Shown piece after piece: positions 1 to 12,383 of a DNA stretch of 64,000 nucleotides. Each line of letters begins with the position of its first letter. Within the stretch, counting starts at the first letter, position 1. Location: positions 808,501 to 872,500 of the forward strand of contig LSRY02000012.1 in NCBI GenBank assembly GCA_001643675.2. The letters run 5' to 3'. Under the pieces are notes generated by a model. It made no database searches. It was not told the DNA's origin and saw only the letters and a program-made list of their open reading frames with translations. This DNA is from Monocercomonoides exilis. Taxonomy: Eukaryota > Preaxostyla > Oxymonadida > Polymastigidae. The position numbers and the translations under genes are program-made.

Positions 1-37
1 AACACCTTTTTGTTACAGCTTTATAGAAATATAATAC

Positions 38-446
38 ATGGGTGATTATTTTTGAAATCATAACTTTTTTTGGTGTGTTGTTTTTTCAAAGACAGTTTAT
101 CGTTTGGAAGAAATTTAGTATTCAAATTGAAAAATAATAACAACTGTTGAAAAAACAGATGTTTTTACTCAAATAAAGATGAAGATGTCTATCAAAGAAC
201 TTTTCTAACTTTTCAATGAACTTTTCTTGAAATTCAAGTGGAAATTTCGAACAGAAATCTTTCGAATGAAAAAATTTGATTACAAAAATAATTACCAGAT
301 ATTCATTTTTTATTCTTTCATATTGTTATTTTCACATTTATGTGACATATTTCATTTTTTAAATAGGTATCTTTCCAAAGAAGTTTAATATTTTAAGAAT
401 CAACACTCTGAAAATTTAAATATGACTTCATAAATAGTCACCTATG
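38..446. mobile_element. MITE-like element, family A
   Basis: The left end reads ATGGGTGATTATTTTTGAAA and the right end carries an imperfect reverse complement of it (around 425-446). Inside the ends, 'GTGTTG' and 'CAACAC' also mirror each other. There is no ORF of note between them. The same terminus recurs at 2734-2995, 5621-5888 and 16,021-16,279, which supports a dispersed non-autonomous transposon family. The class of its transposase is not known. Confidence 0.55.
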
Positions 447-822
447 CACAAAAAATTAAACCACATAATAAATGACACAATATTTTTTGAGATTTCATTC
501 AATTTTGGATGTTTTTTTCTCGGTTCTCAGTGTTTGAAATAATTGAAACGAAAATAAATTTGAACAATGAAATATTGTTAATCTGAGAAAACATATATCT
601 CAAGGTTTGGAACAGAAAAAAAAATTCTGGAGAAAGAAATTATTAAAAAAAGTATTTATTATTTGCATGCGATTTCTCAAATCCAAAAATTAGAAAAACG
701 AAAACGAAAAAGAAAAAGAAAAAGAAAAAGAAAAAGTAAAAGAATAGAAAAGTGAACATTTCATTCAAGTGAATAAACGTAATGTTTGATAGAGCTGTTG
801 CAGCTAGTAAAAGTTCATTGTA
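447..822. other. AT-rich intergenic stretch
   Basis: No supported gene. It holds an A-rich stretch with a degenerate (GAAAAA) hexamer repeat at about 695-740. Nothing else is recognised. Confidence 0.5.
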
Positions 823-2280
823 GTGAAAGTTTCAATTTTGTTTTTAAATTCTTCTCAATTTTATGGTGTCTTTATGCATCGTGTGGAACAACGTTGGAGT
901 TTTTTGTTATTCATTCAACATATAATCTCAGAGTTTCGTTTGTTTAATGCAGTGACCAGAAATTTTTGCACTGATGGTTTTTCTTCACAGAAAAAGGCAA
1001 TTGTTCAATTATCTGAGTTCAAAAAAACTTGCTCAGGAAGTTCCGAAAGCAATGAACAATCATTTTATCCAGTTCATATTCATTGCTTCAACCATCATTC
1101 AAATTTTTTTTATTTTAAATGCTTTTTCAAAAATGCAATTCAATATTTCGATCAAACAAAAGTTACAAGATTTTTCATAACTTTCCCATATTTAATCAGT
1201 TTGAACACTCTTGAAAAAGCGCATTCCTTCATTCGTAACAACAAGATGAATGAGATAATAAAATGTTGCTTTGTTTATTTGGGAAAAGTTCGATATTGTT
1301 GTTCATGAGAGATTTATCGATTATTCAAGCTTGTTTTAATCAAAACTGAATTTTTTTTATCTCTTCGAAATTTGCAAAAACAAAAGTTTGAAAACGACAG
1401 AACAAAGCTTTTTCAAGTGATTCCTTATTTACTCGATTCATTTGATTATCAATTTTATATTTCCAAGCATCATTTGTTTCAAGATGCGAAATGGCACAAC
1501 GCAATCACATCCGTTATTATTTTGAAACATAATGATTTCTTGACAAGGATTCGGTGAGAACACTTGTCACTTTCTTATTCATTAACATCAGAAGGAATAC
1601 AACTGATTAGAAAGCAAACATTTCCGAGAACTCAACTTTCTTCATCTTTTCCATTGGAGTGTACCATTCAACAATCAGATGCAAACGAAACAACAATAAT
1701 AAATCAATCTCAATCTTTCCCCGTTTCAATTTTTCATCCTTGGCCTTTTCCATTTGATATTTCTAAAAAAACATGTTTTGTATCATAAAATATGTTTTCT
1801 TTCGATTCAACGATTTCCTTTTTAAGTGAAGATACTCGTGATATATATGATCTTTCAATTCCAAAAAGAAAACAAGTTTGCTGAGTCAAACAAAATTCGT
1901 CAATCAAAAACAATAGTCTGCAACTAATATATCTTATTTTTTTAAGTTTTATTATAATAATAATTATTATTTAAAAATTTTTTGGTTCAGAAAATAAAAA
2001 TGAGGAATTTATTGAGATCGAAAAACTTATAAAAGTAATTGAAGAAAAAGAAAAAGAAGATTTAACGAAAATTGGTGAATTGAAGGGTTTGGAAAACAGT
2101 GAAAGCGAAGAAAGCGACGAATACGGTCAAACACAAGCAGAAAACGATGCGACAAATGACGTATATGATTGTTTATTTCATCAAGAATTGAATCCAAAAA
2201 AAAAAAAAAAAATGCTTCATAAAGTCAGGAAAATTTAGCATCATTATTTTCCTCTTTTTTTTCAAAATCATTAGCTTTGA
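823..2280 (+). pseudogene. decayed ORF, possibly transposase-derived
   Basis: One reading frame is coding-like from 823 to 1884 when TAA is read as Gln; the TAA at 1786-1788 is followed by the sensible tail SEDTRDIYDLSIPKRK. It is broken by TGA at 1306 and 1555. The same frame resumes after a pyrimidine-rich TTTTGGTTCAG (1981-1990), which resembles a 3' splice site, and gives an acidic segment ENSESEESDEYG ending at TGA 2280. Acidic tails of this kind also end the Merlin transposases in this window. The segment TDGFSSQKKAI followed by HIHCFNHH faintly recalls the second catalytic region of DDE (MULE-like) transposases; that assignment is a guess. It may instead be an unknown host gene with introns. 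Confidence 0.35.
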
Positions 2281-2494
2281 TTTTTGGTGCTGTTTGTTTT
2301 TGTTGCAGAGTCACAATTGTTATGCTTCTGAAATATCTGACAATTTCGAGTAAAATTCCAATTTTTGATTACGCTCATTAAATTTCAATAGAATGGATAC
2401 ATATCCTTTGCATTTCCATTAAAACAATTTTGTTGAAATATTATTTTGTTGATATTTATTTTAAAGAGTCGCTAAGCAAAAATTTTTATATATT

Positions 2495-2733
2495 AAAATT
2501 TTTTTGAAAAGTTCATTTTGTTAAATTATCAGGTAAAATAGAAAAATGAGTATTTTCTTCAATTTTTCATTCCAACTCACCAAAATATATTTGAATGTGA
2601 ATATTAACATTATCAAGCATTAATCCACATGTTGGAAAATTTTTGTGAGTTGGAATGAAATTATGAAGAAAATATTTATTTTTTATATGCACATGAAAAT
2701 TTAACAAAAAGAGCTTTTCAAAAAATTTTCGAC
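2495..2733. mobile_element. MITE-like element, family B
   Basis: The ends are inverted copies: AAAATTTTTTTGAAAAGTTC at left and its imperfect complement ending GAAAATTTTTTGAAAAGC at right. A nested inverted repeat (around 2560-2580 and 2643-2660, ATTCCAACTCACC with its complement) lies inside. A second copy with related ends lies at 11,190-11,440. The element abuts the family A element that follows. Confidence 0.55.
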
Positions 2734-2995
2734 ATATGGGTGATGATTTTTGAAATCATATTATTTCGTTCAAGTATATCGGTTTGACAGTTTTATTTTT
2801 GATTATTGAAAATAAACATAGAAAAGAAAAGACTCCAATTTTGAGAATTTTCTATCATTCTTTTTCATCAACTGTGGCTTTAGAAACGATTGGTTAACAT
2901 TTCATATTTGATAATTAATTATTTTGCAAATGATATTAGATTTTCAAATAATCAACACCCCGAAAAAAGTTATGATTTCAAAAATAATCACCCAA
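2734..2995. mobile_element. MITE-like element, family A
   Basis: The left terminus ATGGGTGATGATTTTTGAAA is mirrored at the right by TTTCAAAAATAATCACCCA. It is about 260 bp long with no ORF. It starts directly at the end of the family B element, so one may have inserted next to the other. Confidence 0.65.
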
Positions 2996-3667
2996 ATGAA
3001 AATTTAAAATATCATTTCAAAAAATATTTTTTAAAATAAACCTTTTTCCTCTGATTATATGAAATATTATTCTACATGAAGTAGTAATTTTTCGTTTAAG
3101 AGAATGAATTATTAAATCAATTATTCAATTTCTGTTTCTGAATACTTGAACGTTGATTGATTCTCTTAACAAAGTTTTTTCTCTCTCCTATCATCGTTTC
3201 GTTCTTACCTTTATAGATTTGATATCCAATAAAATATCTCCATCCAAATATTCCTTTCTAAGACCCAAATATTTTGCATCGTAATTACATCCAATTTTTC
3301 ATCAGTTAATAGTTGATAAATACATTTCCGAGCTGCTTATAATGCAGACTCCCCTTTTTCCTTTTTAATATATTCACTTTTGATGTATTTTTCTGCAGCC
3401 ATCCTATTCAATTATATTGCAAACAAATATGGTTAATGCAAAAAACTACAAAAATTCTTTATCACATCCAAGACATACGTGTTTAATGTTTCATTAGTCA
3501 TTTGATTGTTCCATTTTGAATTTTTTCAACAGAAGTTATGAAAAACAGATAGCTCCTCCAAATTTGTATCAAATAATGAATCCTCCTCCACAACTTCATC
3601 CGGAAAGTTCAATCTATTTGCAACTATTGTTGCTTTTTGAGGTTTTTTGTCAAATTCATCTTAAACT
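2996..3667. other. AT-rich stretch without a supported gene
   Basis: Only short frames are present, on both strands. The 65-codon plus-strand frame at 3516-3713 overlaps the minus-strand gene that follows and looks like a shadow. Confidence 0.4.
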
Positions 3668-4162
3668 TCACCACTTTCCGTCCATTTTTATACGTAAGCA
3701 GTTGCCATCATAACCGATTCTTTTTGATCTGGATTGTTTCCGATTTTTAAAAATGCAGAACAAATGAAACCAGATTGAAGTGAATGAAAACCAAACATTG
3801 TTTCTGGGTGGCCAGCCATTCTTGTAGCTTTTTTGAAGTCTCACCCTCACGGCACCCTTCCTAAATCCCCAAAGAGTTGCATTTTCCAAGTTTCCAAGAT
3901 TCTTGTCATCAAAAAAAATTAAACTCAATCCATATTCTTGAACCAAATATTTCTCCAGCCACAACACAACATTCAATGTTTGTTTTTTGCTTATGTCCCC
4001 CTCCACAGTAACACATTGATCATCATTTTTTGTTCCTTTTCCATATCTCAATCTCACCGTCACTTTCACAAATGTTGAACCTTCTATTGCAAAAACTCTG
4101 ACAATATCCTTTAAGCACACATGTGAACAAGAATAACTTTTTTGATCCAGTTGAAAGAGCAA
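3668..4162 (-). CDS. hypothetical protein
   Basis: This is a 164-codon frame ending at a TGA, with codon content typical of coding DNA (for example VEGDISKKQTLNVVLWLEKY). No ATG lies near the 5' end, and the frame stays open upstream through a TAA read as Gln, so the true start or a splice acceptor is probably near 4165-4205. It may be the 3' exon of the gene at 4219-4980, which ends 57 bases upstream on the same strand in another frame. No family is recognised; no signal peptide or membrane span is seen. Confidence 0.45.
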   Translation of the reverse strand: MLFQLDQKSYSCSHVCLKDIVRVFAIEGSTFVKVTVRLRYGKGTKNDDQCVTVEGDISKKQTLNVVLWLEKYLVQEYGLSLIFFDDKNLGNLENATLWGFRKGAVRVRLQKSYKNGWPPRNNVWFSFTSIWFHLFCIFKNRKQSRSKRIGYDGNCLRIKMDGKW

Positions 4163-4218
4163 AAAGAAACAATGATGCCTCTTTTGGTTTTTTTTAAATA
4201 TCCAATCAATTATTTAAC

Positions 4219-4980
4219 TCAAAATTCTTTTCGAATCCCAACAATGCATGATTCTTTTTTGAATTTAAGTTGATTTGAATCATCTCCTCCTTCTTACTAC
4301 TTGATAGCTTTTGTATATAAAACTTCCGCTTTTGCATGCTTTTCCATTAACCTTTCATCTGATGATACAAATCTCATCGTTCGTATTTCAGAAATTTTGA
4401 AAATCGATGGTATTGTGACTGATACAATAGAATCATATGAATAATCAAATGCAATTCCAAGAAGTTTCACAAATCCACACATGGCTTTTGTGTCAAGCGG
4501 AAAAGGTTCAAAATGAAATGCTTGACAGAACAAAATTTACATAACAAACGACCACCTATGACTTTTGATCATTTCCTGTGAAGATAGCAAACCCCTTTTG
4601 AGATGAGGGTTAAACACATCATTTCCATATGTTCTTAATCCTCTGCAAAAATTTGTGGGACTATGCAGATAATATCGAGGAATGTTCAACAATGGTGATG
4701 GACTTGCATGTGATGAAAAATTTAATCCATGTAATGGAGTTGTCGAAACATCACCATATATATCTTCGACAGTCGAAGCAATTTTTGCAGTTTCCTCATA
4801 TGAAACAAAATCCATTTCATAAGAAGGATTTTGTGACATTTCTTTCAAGTGATTTTGAATACTAATAAAATGGATTTTTTTTCGATTTTTGATAAAATCA
4901 TTTTTGAGTTCCTCCTCAAAATCAATTGCCAAATTGTAATAAAATCCCTTATCCTTACAGTTGAAGAGCTTATTAATTCT
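4219..4980 (-). CDS. hypothetical protein with in-frame TAA/TAG codons
   Basis: Under the standard code this appears as two ORFs (4537-4932 and 4297-4533) in one frame, separated by a single TAA at 4534-4536. The coding character continues past TAG 4297-4299 and TAA 4294-4296 with KEGGDDSNQ-like acidic/polar residues up to TGA 4219-4221. Read with TAA/TAG as Gln it is one open frame of at least 237 residues. The 5' end runs into the (TTTA)n repeat at 4990 with no clear ATG, so an upstream exon is possible. The product is not recognised. It is one of the cleaner single-copy arguments for the altered code. Confidence 0.55.
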
Positions 4981-4989
4981 TTCTTGTTG

Positions 4990-5040
<51 letters not shown>

Positions 5041-5060
5041 TTTTTTTTTTTTTTTTTTTG
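4990..5060 (+). repeat. (TTTA)n microsatellite followed by poly-T
   Basis: About a dozen TTTA units run into a homopolymer T stretch. It gives a meaningless Leu/Ile/Tyr-rich frame on the plus strand. Confidence 0.95.
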
Positions 5061-5620
5061 TTTTTTTTGAAAATAAGAGTTCTTTTTGATATTAAGTTTT
5101 ATTTTGCTTCGCCTTTTATTTTATGAACATTTTCAATGTTTTTATCATTTAAAGATATCATTAACTGTGAACTTTTTTGAGAAAACAAAAATAAATCAGT
5201 CGTTATATTATCGATAATAATTTTTCAAAAAAAAAATGTTTTTTGAACCATGAAATTTTTATCCATTTCATTTCTTTTATTTTTTGATATTTGTATTTGG
5301 AGAACATCAAAATATTCATTATATTGCATTCAACAAACCAGATAATTTATATGAAATTACAATTGTGAATCACATAAATTTTTGTTAATGAGATATGCAA
5401 TAAAACAAATATGAAAATGAAGAATAATGACATGCATTAACAAAATTTTCTTATTATATGAAAAGAGCATTAATATAGAATAAAAAATAACCTCGTTTCC
5501 ATTGAATAAAAAATTCAACTAAAAAAATACTTCTTCATATATATCTTTCAATTATTTATCTTCATTGATATTTACGGATGTTTCCATACCGTCATCATCA
5601 TTCTTGGCATAATCAGAATT
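5061..5620. other. AT-rich stretch without a supported gene
   Basis: No convincing ORF, terminal repeat or structured element was seen on either strand. Confidence 0.5.
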
Positions 5621-5888
5621 ATATGTGGGAAATTATTTTTGAAATCAAATATTTTCGATCAAATAATTAGGTTTGATAATTTTGTTTTGAATTTAAGTTT
5701 ATGCACACAGAAAAGTGACAACTCCATTTAAAAACCTTCACTATCTTTCTTTATCACTAAATTTTGACATTTGAAACAATTGAAAGATTTTTTTCATTTC
5801 ATAGATAAATAACTTTTCTCTGACAATGAATTTTCATTATTATAATCACCTTGAAAAAATTTATGATTTCAAAAATCATCACCCATAT
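5621..5888. mobile_element. MITE-like element, family A
   Basis: The left end GTGGGAAATTATTTTTGAAA and the right end TTTCAAAAATCATCACCCAT are inverted relatives. It is ~268 bp with no ORF. Same family as 38-446, 2734-2995 and 16,021-16,279. Confidence 0.6.
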
Positions 5889-6478
5889 GGATATGTGAAT
5901 TAACAAATTAAAATTTGCAAAAATTAATACAACAAAATTTCACAATTCAGTGAGCAGAAAATGTTCAGATCCAACTTTCATGAGTTTATTTGCATATTTG
6001 ATTTTTACCACAAAAATTGAAAAGATTATATACAAATAAATATACAAATATAATCTTTATTTTCATCATTGGAAATTTTGAAAAGGTGAAACTGAAATGG
6101 AAACAATTCTTTGTGTTCTTTACGAATGCTGAAAAAGCATTATTTGGAAATAATTGTTTCGAATATGTACAAGATTACCAATTGTGATATTTTGTTTTTT
6201 CATATATCATTTGAGAAAAAAAATAAAATATGATATTTGTACTTGCTTTATAATAATTGATGTGCATAGTGACTTAGAAAAGATATAAGAAAAGTTCGAT
6301 AAGAATATGACATTTAAGAAACAAAAATACAAAAAGATGTATCAAATGATGATTTTGAATTTTTTAACTCAAAACATCATCCAATAACAATTGATCAACA
6401 ATCATCACCAATCTTTATCGATTTTGATAAAATTCAAACTCTTTCAAATGAATTCTCAGTTTCAAAGTTAAAAGCAAT

Positions 6479-6538
6479 CAAAAAAAAAAAAAAATGAAAA
6501 TGAAAATGAAAATGAAAATGAAAATAAAATAAAAAAAA

Positions 6539-6597
<59 letters not shown>

Positions 6598-6600
6598 AGA
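6479..6600. repeat. poly-A, (AAAATG)n and (AATA)n low-complexity tract
   Basis: Homopolymer A, then repeated AAAATG hexamers, then about 15 AAT/AATA units. The flanks (5889-6478 and 6650-7280) hold no gene I can support. Confidence 0.9.
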
Positions 6601-7280
6601 TAATAAAAAAACATCTGAACACATAAAACCTAATAATTATATTGTTCAAGGTCTATAATATGAACTAAAGGCTGGTTTTTATGCAATTACAAAAACTCAT
6701 TCACTTATTCAACAAACATCAAAACATCAAGATTATTTAACAAAACAAAAAAAAAACACAAATTTTGTTCAGAACTTATTCATCAGTTCAAACATAATCG
6801 ATTCTGCTCTGCACATTCTCTGATTTTTTTTTCACCATTTTCTTCCATTCACCTCAATCCATCAAGCACTGCAGCAACTCAGCCAACTTCTGCTTCATTT
6901 CCTTCTTCATTAAATGTTGATGAAATTACTAATGAATGTGATTTGTCATCAACGTTTCTGATAAGTTTCCTTTTTTGAATTTTATTGAAAGACTGAATTT
7001 GTTTTTTCATTTCATTCTTCATTCAAAAAAATTGATATTCCAAAAGAGTAATAATTGTTCAAGATCATTAAAAATTATTTGAATAAAATATATGGACAAA
7101 CAATTCCTTTTAAAATGATAATGATTATTGGTGAGAATGGCTTCCAAGAGAAAAGAGAATATATTTTGGTACAAAAGACGAATTGAACAGGAAAATGAAA
7201 AAAGAAGCTGATGACAAAATTTGAAAATCTTTGTTCTGCAGATTGGCAGTCAACATTGAAAAGGCAAATAAAAGAACCGA

Positions 7281-7530
7281 TATTGGGTAATATTTTTTTG
7301 AAAAGTCGTAAATTTTTAATTTTCCAATAAATCAAAAATTTCATATTTTGCTCAAATTTCTGTTTCCACTCACGAATTTTCTTCAGAAGGAATGAAATAG
7401 CATTACCCAGAAATAGATTCTATATAAGTGAAGTTTGGAGCATGCCAACAAAAAATTGAGCAAAATATGTTATTTTTGATATTTTTGAAAATTGAACATT
7501 TACGACTTTTCAAAAAGAATTACTCATATG
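7281..7530. mobile_element. MITE-like element, family C
   Basis: The left end TTGGGTAATATTTTTTTGAA followed by AAGTCGTAAAT is mirrored at 7495-7530 (ATTTACGACTTTTCAAAAAG, then AATTACTCAT). Family C ends share the GGGT start and the GAAAAGTC(A/G)(C/T)AAA core with the copy at 31,451-31,698 and with the inverted repeats at 40,299 and 54,959. Confidence 0.65.
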
Positions 7531-7639
7531 TGTAATCTTTGCATTAGAAAAGAATTAACGGGGAAAAAAAAAAGAAAAAACAAATATTTTAACATCATCA
7601 GAATTTCAAAAAAAAAACTTTGAATATTCATCTCACTGT

Positions 7640-8334
7640 TCAGAAGTTTCAGATCAAGAAGTTTAATGAAGAAGTCGCGAATTTTCAAGATAATGAATTT
7701 TTGGCTTTTTTCGATTTCAAACTAAATTGGACTTTTCCAATTAAACAAACTCAAGAAAGCAGAGATTATTATTCAAAAAAAGAAATATCACACCTCTGAG
7801 TAATTATTCATCATTTAAAGAAGAGTGGAAAATCGAAGACTTGCTTTCATTTCATCTCTGAAGTTTTGTCGAAAGATAGCCGGTTAGCTATCGATTGCTT
7901 GAAGATTGCTCTTCAGAATTTGCTATCATTGATAAATAATCATTCACATCTGAAAGTGTGGGCAGACTGCGGCCCACTTCAGAAACGGCTGCTTTCGACA
8001 TTATATGCTATATCCGTCTTAAACCCTTCACAAAACTTTTGAAACAACCTCTCTTTCATTTTTCGGAGAAGGTCACGGGAAAAGCGAGGTTGATGGTGAA
8101 TTTAGCTTCCTTTCGAGAATCATTCAAAGATCTCGTATGGACATATCCACCCTCATGGATTTGATAACTTTCTTTCAAAAAGTGTGCTCAAAAATTGAAA
8201 GAAAGGAGGATGAAAGCTTGGAAAGATTCTATTTCAATTGTTCTTTCAGAATCAAACAAAATACAAACCTGAAGCTTGCAGCGAAAAACATAACTTTTTA
8301 TTTGTTCTTTATCTCAGCACACAAACTTTCATGA
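7640..8334 (+). pseudogene. transposase-like protein (decayed copy B)
   Basis: It aligns with the central part of the protein at 40.4-43.2 kb: FDFKLNWTFPIKQTQESRDYY matches LDYKQNWCLPIKQSQVSRDF, SEVLSKDSR is shared, WADCGPLQK matches WTDCGPHFR, and GEGHGKSEVDGEF matches EGHGKSEVDGEF. A TGA lies in frame at 7797-7799, and the GHGKSEVDG region is in another frame from what precedes it, so the copy is dead. N-terminal parts are missing or unreadable. Its DNA keeps hairpins at the same codons as the intact copy. The fold is inferred from the D...D...E spacing and is not proven. Confidence 0.7.
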
Positions 8335-8579
8335 TTATTTATTTTTTTCCCCGGGTTGCTTTAACTATTATTATAATTATTTTTGTTTTTGCAAAACAAA
8401 ATTTTCACAATTCATTTCTAATTATTATATGATGTTTGTTCACATGAAAGAGAAAATTTCAAATTCGAGAAAAACTTCAATGTGCTAGTGATTTGAAGCA
8501 TCAAGTCATATCTGCAGTTCGTTTCAAAAACAATAATCTTTAAAATAAAGAAAATGAAAAGATGAATTGCAATCGTTGA

Positions 8580-8690
8580 AAAAAAAAAAATAAAAATAAA
8601 AAATAAAAAAAAAAAAAAAAAAATAAAAAATAATAAAAAAATAAAAAAAAAATAAAAAATAAAAAATAAAAATAAAAATAAAAATACTCA
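8580..8690. repeat. A-rich low-complexity tract
   Basis: Runs of A interrupted by single T (AAAAAT-type units). No coding value. Confidence 0.9.
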
Positions 8691-9139
8691 AATGGTGTTT
8701 TGTGGATAATAAAAAAAGGATTCAATGCGAAATTAAACTGGGCATGTGAAAGTGGTTTGGTTGCTTTGAATGAAAAACAAAATTTTGACAGAATTTGTTG
8801 TGTAACTGATTAATATCAGAAAATCCAAAAATGAGTTTTTTGTCTATATGATCATAGATTTTTATTCAAAACATAATTAGAATGTCGTTAAGAGAAGAAA
8901 TCATGTGAAAACAACATTTGTAATAACCAAAAAATGGACCAGTTATTTGAATAAAGGGTGTAATTCATTTATTTATCTAAAGACAAACCCTTTTGAAAAA
9001 ATAAATCATCAGTATTGAAATAGTTGACCATGTCTTTAAAAGTGATCAAGCTTGGAAATGGCTTTTGAAAAAAAAAGTTGAAAAAAACATTTATTGTGCA
9101 AAATTCGCAGAAAAGCATTGAAACTGGGAAATGATGGAT

Positions 9140-9800
9140 TGAAATTTAACTATTGGAATTGTTGAAAGAAACAAACAAAACGATACGTGCAAAAGGATTC
9201 AAACAAAACACAATTGAAGATTGAAATCAGAAAATTTATTTTGATTATCTTGTTACTGTTGATGAGAGTAATAGCAAATCAAATTAATATTACGATTGGA
9301 GTGCGCATGCTGTTGAAGGTTATAGGAGTTATGTATTGAGATGTGCATGTTCGGATCTTATTAGCATGGATTTTTTTGTGTTTGGTGGAATGGGAAAGGT
9401 TGTGGAAATAGATGAATGGGTGTGGAGAAGAACAAAATTCAAAAGATGGTGAAGAAAAAAACTGAATAAAAATCTAATGTTTTGTGCTTAGAATTGACTA
9501 ACCTTCAAATACACAAAACGGCTTGGTTTTATTGTTCCACATCGTAATTTTTTTGACACTATTATTTCTCAAATAAAATTTTTCATTCTTCCGGGAACAA
9601 CCGTAATGAGCGACAAGTGAAAAGCATTTTTTCATTCCGATTGCCTCATCTGCAAGATAGTGCTCCACAAAAGGCATAATATGGATTCACAATATTGCGC
9701 TTGCACAAATATTGTCGAGCATATGAGCTTTCATTTATAAAAACATTGAACAAAACATGAAGCTTTGAAATGACGCTTGAAAGTTTATAGAACATTATGG
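9140..9800 (+). pseudogene. Merlin (IS1595-like) transposase, decayed copy
   Basis: Scattered over several frames are pieces that align with the two better copies: YRSYVLRCACSD..., VVEIDEWVWRRTKFK (first catalytic Asp region), LPGTTVMSDK-KAF (second catalytic Asp region) and CACTNIVEHM (matching HACTNTIEGLW with the catalytic Glu). Several frameshifts separate them. IS1595/Merlin transposases cut and paste DNA using a D-D-E triad. The flanks 8691-9139 and 9801-11,189 hold no gene I can support. Confidence 0.65.
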
Positions 9801-11189
9801 ATTTCAAAATATGTATTTGGAATCACACTCGAATAAGTGGCAGGCATTGTCGTTTGTTGGAAAACTATTTGGGAACGTTTAATGCTAAATCCGGTGATTA
9901 GAGCAGCAGTAAATATGTCACAGATGGATCTGAGTGAAAAGAATGAAAAGATGATGGAAAAAAATATTATTTTTTTCATTTTTTCTGAACTGAAGTGATT
10001 ATAAACTCATGATCACTTGTTTTTGTGAAAATTCAAAATACATTTTTTGAAATTTTCTGTTATTTTTTTCGAAGATAAATTAATATAAAAATGAAATATT
10101 GAATGTTTGTTACAACGATAACATAAATTTATTCATATCTAATGAAATATCAAAATTTTCAAACTGATAAATAAGACAAATTGATTAACCGCGATAGTTG
10201 TTGATATCTTTTTTTTTTGTTGCATACATTCATTTATCATTCAAAGATGCAAAATAAAACCACACTGGCACATATTCATCGAAAACAACAAATAAATTTT
10301 GGGTTTAATTTCTCGATTTATTTTCTTTTTAAGGGTAGTTAAAGGGCTTGGATTTGCACTTGAATTAATTTTTGTTTGCTTTGTCTTGTTTTAGAGTTGG
10401 AGAGAAAAACAAAAGCATATTTTGTCGACAGAATATTTATCGGTGAAACTATGGTGCAGGTGGTTGGATTTCTCTCATTTTTTCAAATGTGACTATGGAT
10501 TAAATCCCATCACCCTCTTTCGATTTTATTTCCAAATTTACAATAATTATCAGATTTTTCTTCATTCACACTTTCCTGAAAATGATGACTTTGGATCGTT
10601 TGAATGATGTTGATATATCAGAATGAGCAGATGAATAAAGACTGCTGTTTCTTTTTGGGCAAATACAGCTCAAAGAATAAGATATGAATTATTGCAAACA
10701 GAACCATTGTCACTTGGAGGAAAAAATATGAGAGTTGAAAATGATGAAATGTTGCTTCGTCGAAGAAGAAACAAAAGAGGAATAATAAAAAAACGGATTT
10801 GGCTTTTCTGAATGGTTGAAAAAAATGATTAATGCAAACAACGTAATTTTTCAATTGTCAAGGTGAGAAATAGAAAAAAAAGAAAGCCTAATTCAAATTA
10901 TTATAACAAACATAAGAGATGACAGCATAATTTTCTCCGATGAATAGCCTGCATATTGATCATAACCTGAATATGGATATTAAAGCAAGACAGTGTGTAA
11001 CAAGTATTGATAAAGAACTGAAGATGGAGTTTTCACAAATGCAATCAAAGGAATATGGTTTTAATTTTGAAAATACATATCCATAACAAAAATACGATAT
11101 CGGTTTTTTGATGATTCGATAGAAGAATTTATTTCTTTCAAAAAAAAGAATCTGAATTTCGAAGAAATTATTTCTTAAAATTTTCTATT

Positions 11190-11440
11190 TGTTGAAATTT
11201 TTTAGTAAAGTTCATTTTGTTTTATTTTCTAATAAAACAAAAATTTCATGTTTCTATCAAATTTCTGATACCAATCATGAAAATTCTCACAAATGGAAAT
11301 ATAAACATTGTCTGCATTTTGTTTTCAAGACAGCGAAGTTTCGTGAGTGGGAACAGAAATTTTTTCAAAATATGAAATTTTTATTTTATTTGATAATTAA
11401 ACAAAAGAAACTTTGCAAAAAAATTTTGACATTTCAAAGA
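11190..11440. mobile_element. MITE-like element, family B
   Basis: GTTGAAATTTTTTAGTAAAG at the left is mirrored by CTTTGCAAAAAAATTTTGAC at the right, and the next ~25 bases inward also pair. ~250 bp. Related to 2495-2733. Confidence 0.6.
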
Positions 11441-12086
11441 TAATGAAACACTTTATGGAAAAAAAACATTACAGTGATTTTGTTAATGCTGATTTGGAAT
11501 TATTTTTTGTGAATTATCCGTTGTTGCGGACTCAATTTATTATGATTCTGGTCCAAAAGATATGGAAGACGGAACCTGTGTATCCATAATCAAAAGAAAT
11601 TCACAAAATGTAAAAAATTTCTGATCAACATTTTTTGTGTATCGTTTCATTTTTTTAAATATCAACAAATAAGAATTCAAACAAATTTTTATTTTGTTAT
11701 TTTTTGTTTTTTTTTTTAGATCGAACAACAAAAAAAAATGAGAATTTTGAAGGTATTTGTGGTATTTCCACTTTTCAAAATTATCACATTATAAAATTCT
11801 CCATATAATTAAAAAATCAATATTACACTACAAAAGGTAATTTGGTAATGATTTAGAAATATTCATTGGATAATGTTTCAAAAATTGAACACTTTTTGGC
11901 TTTATTTAAGAATAAATCTTAATCAAAATCACAATTTCTTTCAAATTAACCAAAACATCATTACTCAAATTATCTTTTCAATGTTGTTTGAATCCATTCA
12001 AATTTTTTTGACGAGAATTCATATGATCAAAATCAAAAAAAATTGCCTTATATTGCAATCTGGATTATTTGAGTTATTAGAGATCT

Positions 12087-12090
<4 letters not shown>

Positions 12091-12145
<55 letters not shown>
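12091..12145 (+). repeat. poly-T homopolymer (~55 nt)
   Basis: Uninterrupted T run after GATCTG. The flanking stretch 11,445-12,380 carries no supported gene. Confidence 0.95.
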
Positions 12146-12383
12146 CCTTTGAAAAAAGATGAAAGAAATTTTATTTTCTCACATAGGAGACTGTAAATAT
12201 AGGCGATACGGTGAGATATGGTTATGTTGGAAAAAGTTAATCTTAATTTATAATGTTACATTATTCATTTCGATTTAATTATTATCTCCTGAAAATTCAT
12301 ATGGATAGTGGTCGTTGATGATATTTCAATATTTAGGAAATGTTGATTTTCAAGTTTTTTAAATATGATAAAAATTTCTTCAA

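Noticed and set aside
4990-5060. Telomere-like repeat
   Set aside because: Plain (TTTA)n with neighbouring unique sequence on both sides; no G-rich telomere motif.
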